Assembly (NCBI RefSeq): GCF_000485595.1
Contig: NW_014577105.1
Location: 120,578 to 141,432 of the forward strand
DNA from: Priapulus caudatus
Taxonomy: Eukaryota > Priapulida > Priapulimorpha > Priapulimorphida > Priapulidae
DNA length: 20,855 bases
Direction: 5' to 3'
Shown here piece after piece: positions 18,969-20,855 of this stretch. Each line of letters begins with the position of its first letter. The first letter of the stretch is position 1. Below the pieces are notes generated by a model. That model was not told where the DNA came from. It ran no database searches and saw only the letters and a program-made list of their open reading frames with translations. A program made the translations under genes and the position numbers.

Positions 18969-19520
18969 GTCACTATTTCATTCACTATTCCATTCGCTGC
19001 CATGGGTTAGCCCTTCAAGATGAATAGTTTATATTTACTGGACTCCTTATATGGTCACCCTAGTGTAAAATAAACATAAGCAAACTCATGTAGCAACATT
19101 TTATTAATATTTGGCAATCGTTACTGCAGTTTAAGGAAAAATGCCCGTCACGTGACCTTTTGACCTGTAGTGACCTGTAGTGACCTCTTAAGTAACCTCT
19201 TAAGTAGGTTAACATTAAGTAGGTTTTTTATGGTAGCAATTTCTAAGACGGACCCATTGGTACCAAAATCATTAAAATTGGTTGATTATTAGCAAAGATA
19301 TGAGTTGTTATGTTATTTATACCCCACATTTTTTAACGGTGTCGCGTCACCCACCCTTGTCTATAAAATGGCTTCTAGCACAAAACTGATACCACAATTT
19401 GAGACTACATACTACCTGGGGGTGTTCTAGGGGGTCTATTCGACCATCCTGTTAAGTCAAACCTTAGATGTAGTGACTGTTGAACGAAACGAAAATATCA
19501 AGGTTCGTGCTCCTGGACTA
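18969..19520 (-). repeat. Right terminal inverted repeat
   Basis: Reverse complement of 6045-6590 and 14658-15205, from GTCAC/ATTTCATTCACTATTCC inward to TGCTCCTGGACTA at the end. It contains TGACCT at 19153, 19161, 19171 and 19181, the inverse of the AGGTCA array. A small local duplication, TTAAGTAGGTTAACATTAAG at about 19200-19220, is absent from the left repeat. About 22 bp near 19487-19507 differ from the left end. Confidence 0.85.
19153..19186 (-). promoter_or_regulatory. AGGTCA half-site array, right inverted repeat
   Basis: TGACCT at 19153-19158, 19161-19166, 19171-19176 and 19181-19186. The last three are separated by GTAG, giving two DR4 arrangements on the minus strand. The spacing mirrors the left array, and the right end has gained one extra half-site (at 19153) next to CACGTG. 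Persistence at both ends suggests a function in transposition or transcription. Confidence 0.45.
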
Positions 19521-19621
19521 TAAGACAGAAGCAGTATAACTATAAGACAGAAGCAGTATAACTATAAGACAGAAGCAGTATAACTATAAGACAAAAGCAG
19601 TATAACTATAAGATAGAAGCA
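19518..19621 (+). repeat. 22-bp minisatellite flanking the transposon
   Basis: Four full units start at 19518, 19540, 19562 and 19584, and a partial unit at 19606. Each begins CTATAAGACAGAAGCAG, with one variant carrying ACAAAAGC and the last ATAGAAGC. The first unit overlaps the transposon end by CTA. One unit of the same orientation lies on the other side of the element (6017; degenerate at 14630). This is therefore the interrupted target array rather than a part of the inverted repeats. Confidence 0.9.
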
Positions 19622-19806
19622 GGCGATCATTTAACACACACGCTACCTACACAGCTCGCTTTTGGGCGCCTGGCTTTAGGCAAATATATTTATTATTTGC
19701 GCTTACTGGCAACCGTGAGTGCGTGCGTAAATGCATGCACGTGTGCGCGCGTGCATTCCTATGCGCTCATTTATGCCACGAATTTCACATATTCTACTGT
19801 AAGTGT

Positions 19807-20855
<1,049 letters not shown>

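Larger units (their letters stand above)
14658..19520 (+). mobile_element. Complete DNA transposon with long terminal inverted repeats (Academ-like)
   Basis: 4.86 kb bounded by TAGTCCAGGAG at the left and its inverse CTCCTGGACTA at the right, with about 550-bp inverted repeats. It contains a single broken + strand gene. TAA follows the right end (19521-19523) and precedes the clean left end (6042-6044). Deleting the element and one TAA rejoins the flanks into the junction between two 22-bp units, with one C-to-T mismatch. This identifies both termini and a 3-bp target duplication. The gene ends in an XPG/FEN-like nuclease and a CXC domain. From memory, Academ elements carry an XPG-like nuclease and make 3-4-bp duplications, so Academ or a relative is the best guess. 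Confidence 0.75.

Overview
This is a repeat-dominated stretch of an animal genome, probably an aquatic invertebrate. The evidence for that is eukaryotic microsatellites, CpG-containing promoter-type motifs, a plausible GT splice donor, and a broken transposon gene of a family I know as multi-copy 'uncharacterized' proteins in cnidarians, sponges, molluscs, lancelets and fishes. No rRNA, tRNA, CRISPR array or prokaryotic operon is visible. The species cannot be told from the sequence.

Layout. (1) 1-4115: a CT-rich minisatellite, then segment A (541-3829), then a (CT)n tract. (2) 4116-4671: a short single-copy stretch. (3) 4672-5272: a CT minisatellite with three exact 66-bp units. (4) 5273-7366: segment B, made of a flank plus the left part of a DNA transposon that is cut off inside its gene. 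(5) 7367-7425: (GA)n. (6) 7426-10530: segment A again, inverted. (7) 10531-11612: a GA minisatellite, facing a CT minisatellite at 11616-13872. (8) 13873-16005: segment B again, in direct orientation. (9) 14658-19520: the complete transposon, followed by the 22-bp minisatellite it landed in (19518-19621). (10) 19622-20855: a (GT)n tract and single-copy sequence.

The transposon is the main biological object. It has about 550-bp terminal inverted repeats. It sits in a 22-bp tandem repeat with an apparent 3-bp TAA target duplication: removing the element and one TAA rebuilds the repeat junction with one mismatch. Its gene runs on the + strand from about 15713 to 18754 and is broken by several frameshifts and two TAG codons. 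The C-terminal half reads as a FEN/XPG-type PIN nuclease with all seven expected metal-binding carboxylate positions present and a GIGKKKA helix-turn-helix signature. A nine-cysteine CXC-like domain and an acidic tail follow. This architecture and the 3-bp duplication point to the Academ superfamily or a close relative; that placement is from memory of the family, not from a search. Each inverted repeat carries four AGGTCA nuclear-receptor half-sites, mostly in DR4 spacing.

The large-scale structure (inverted A/A, direct B/B') must be read with caution. One copy of each pair is clean, while the other carries frequent single-base insertions and deletions typical of unpolished long reads. Part of the duplication may therefore be assembly artefact.
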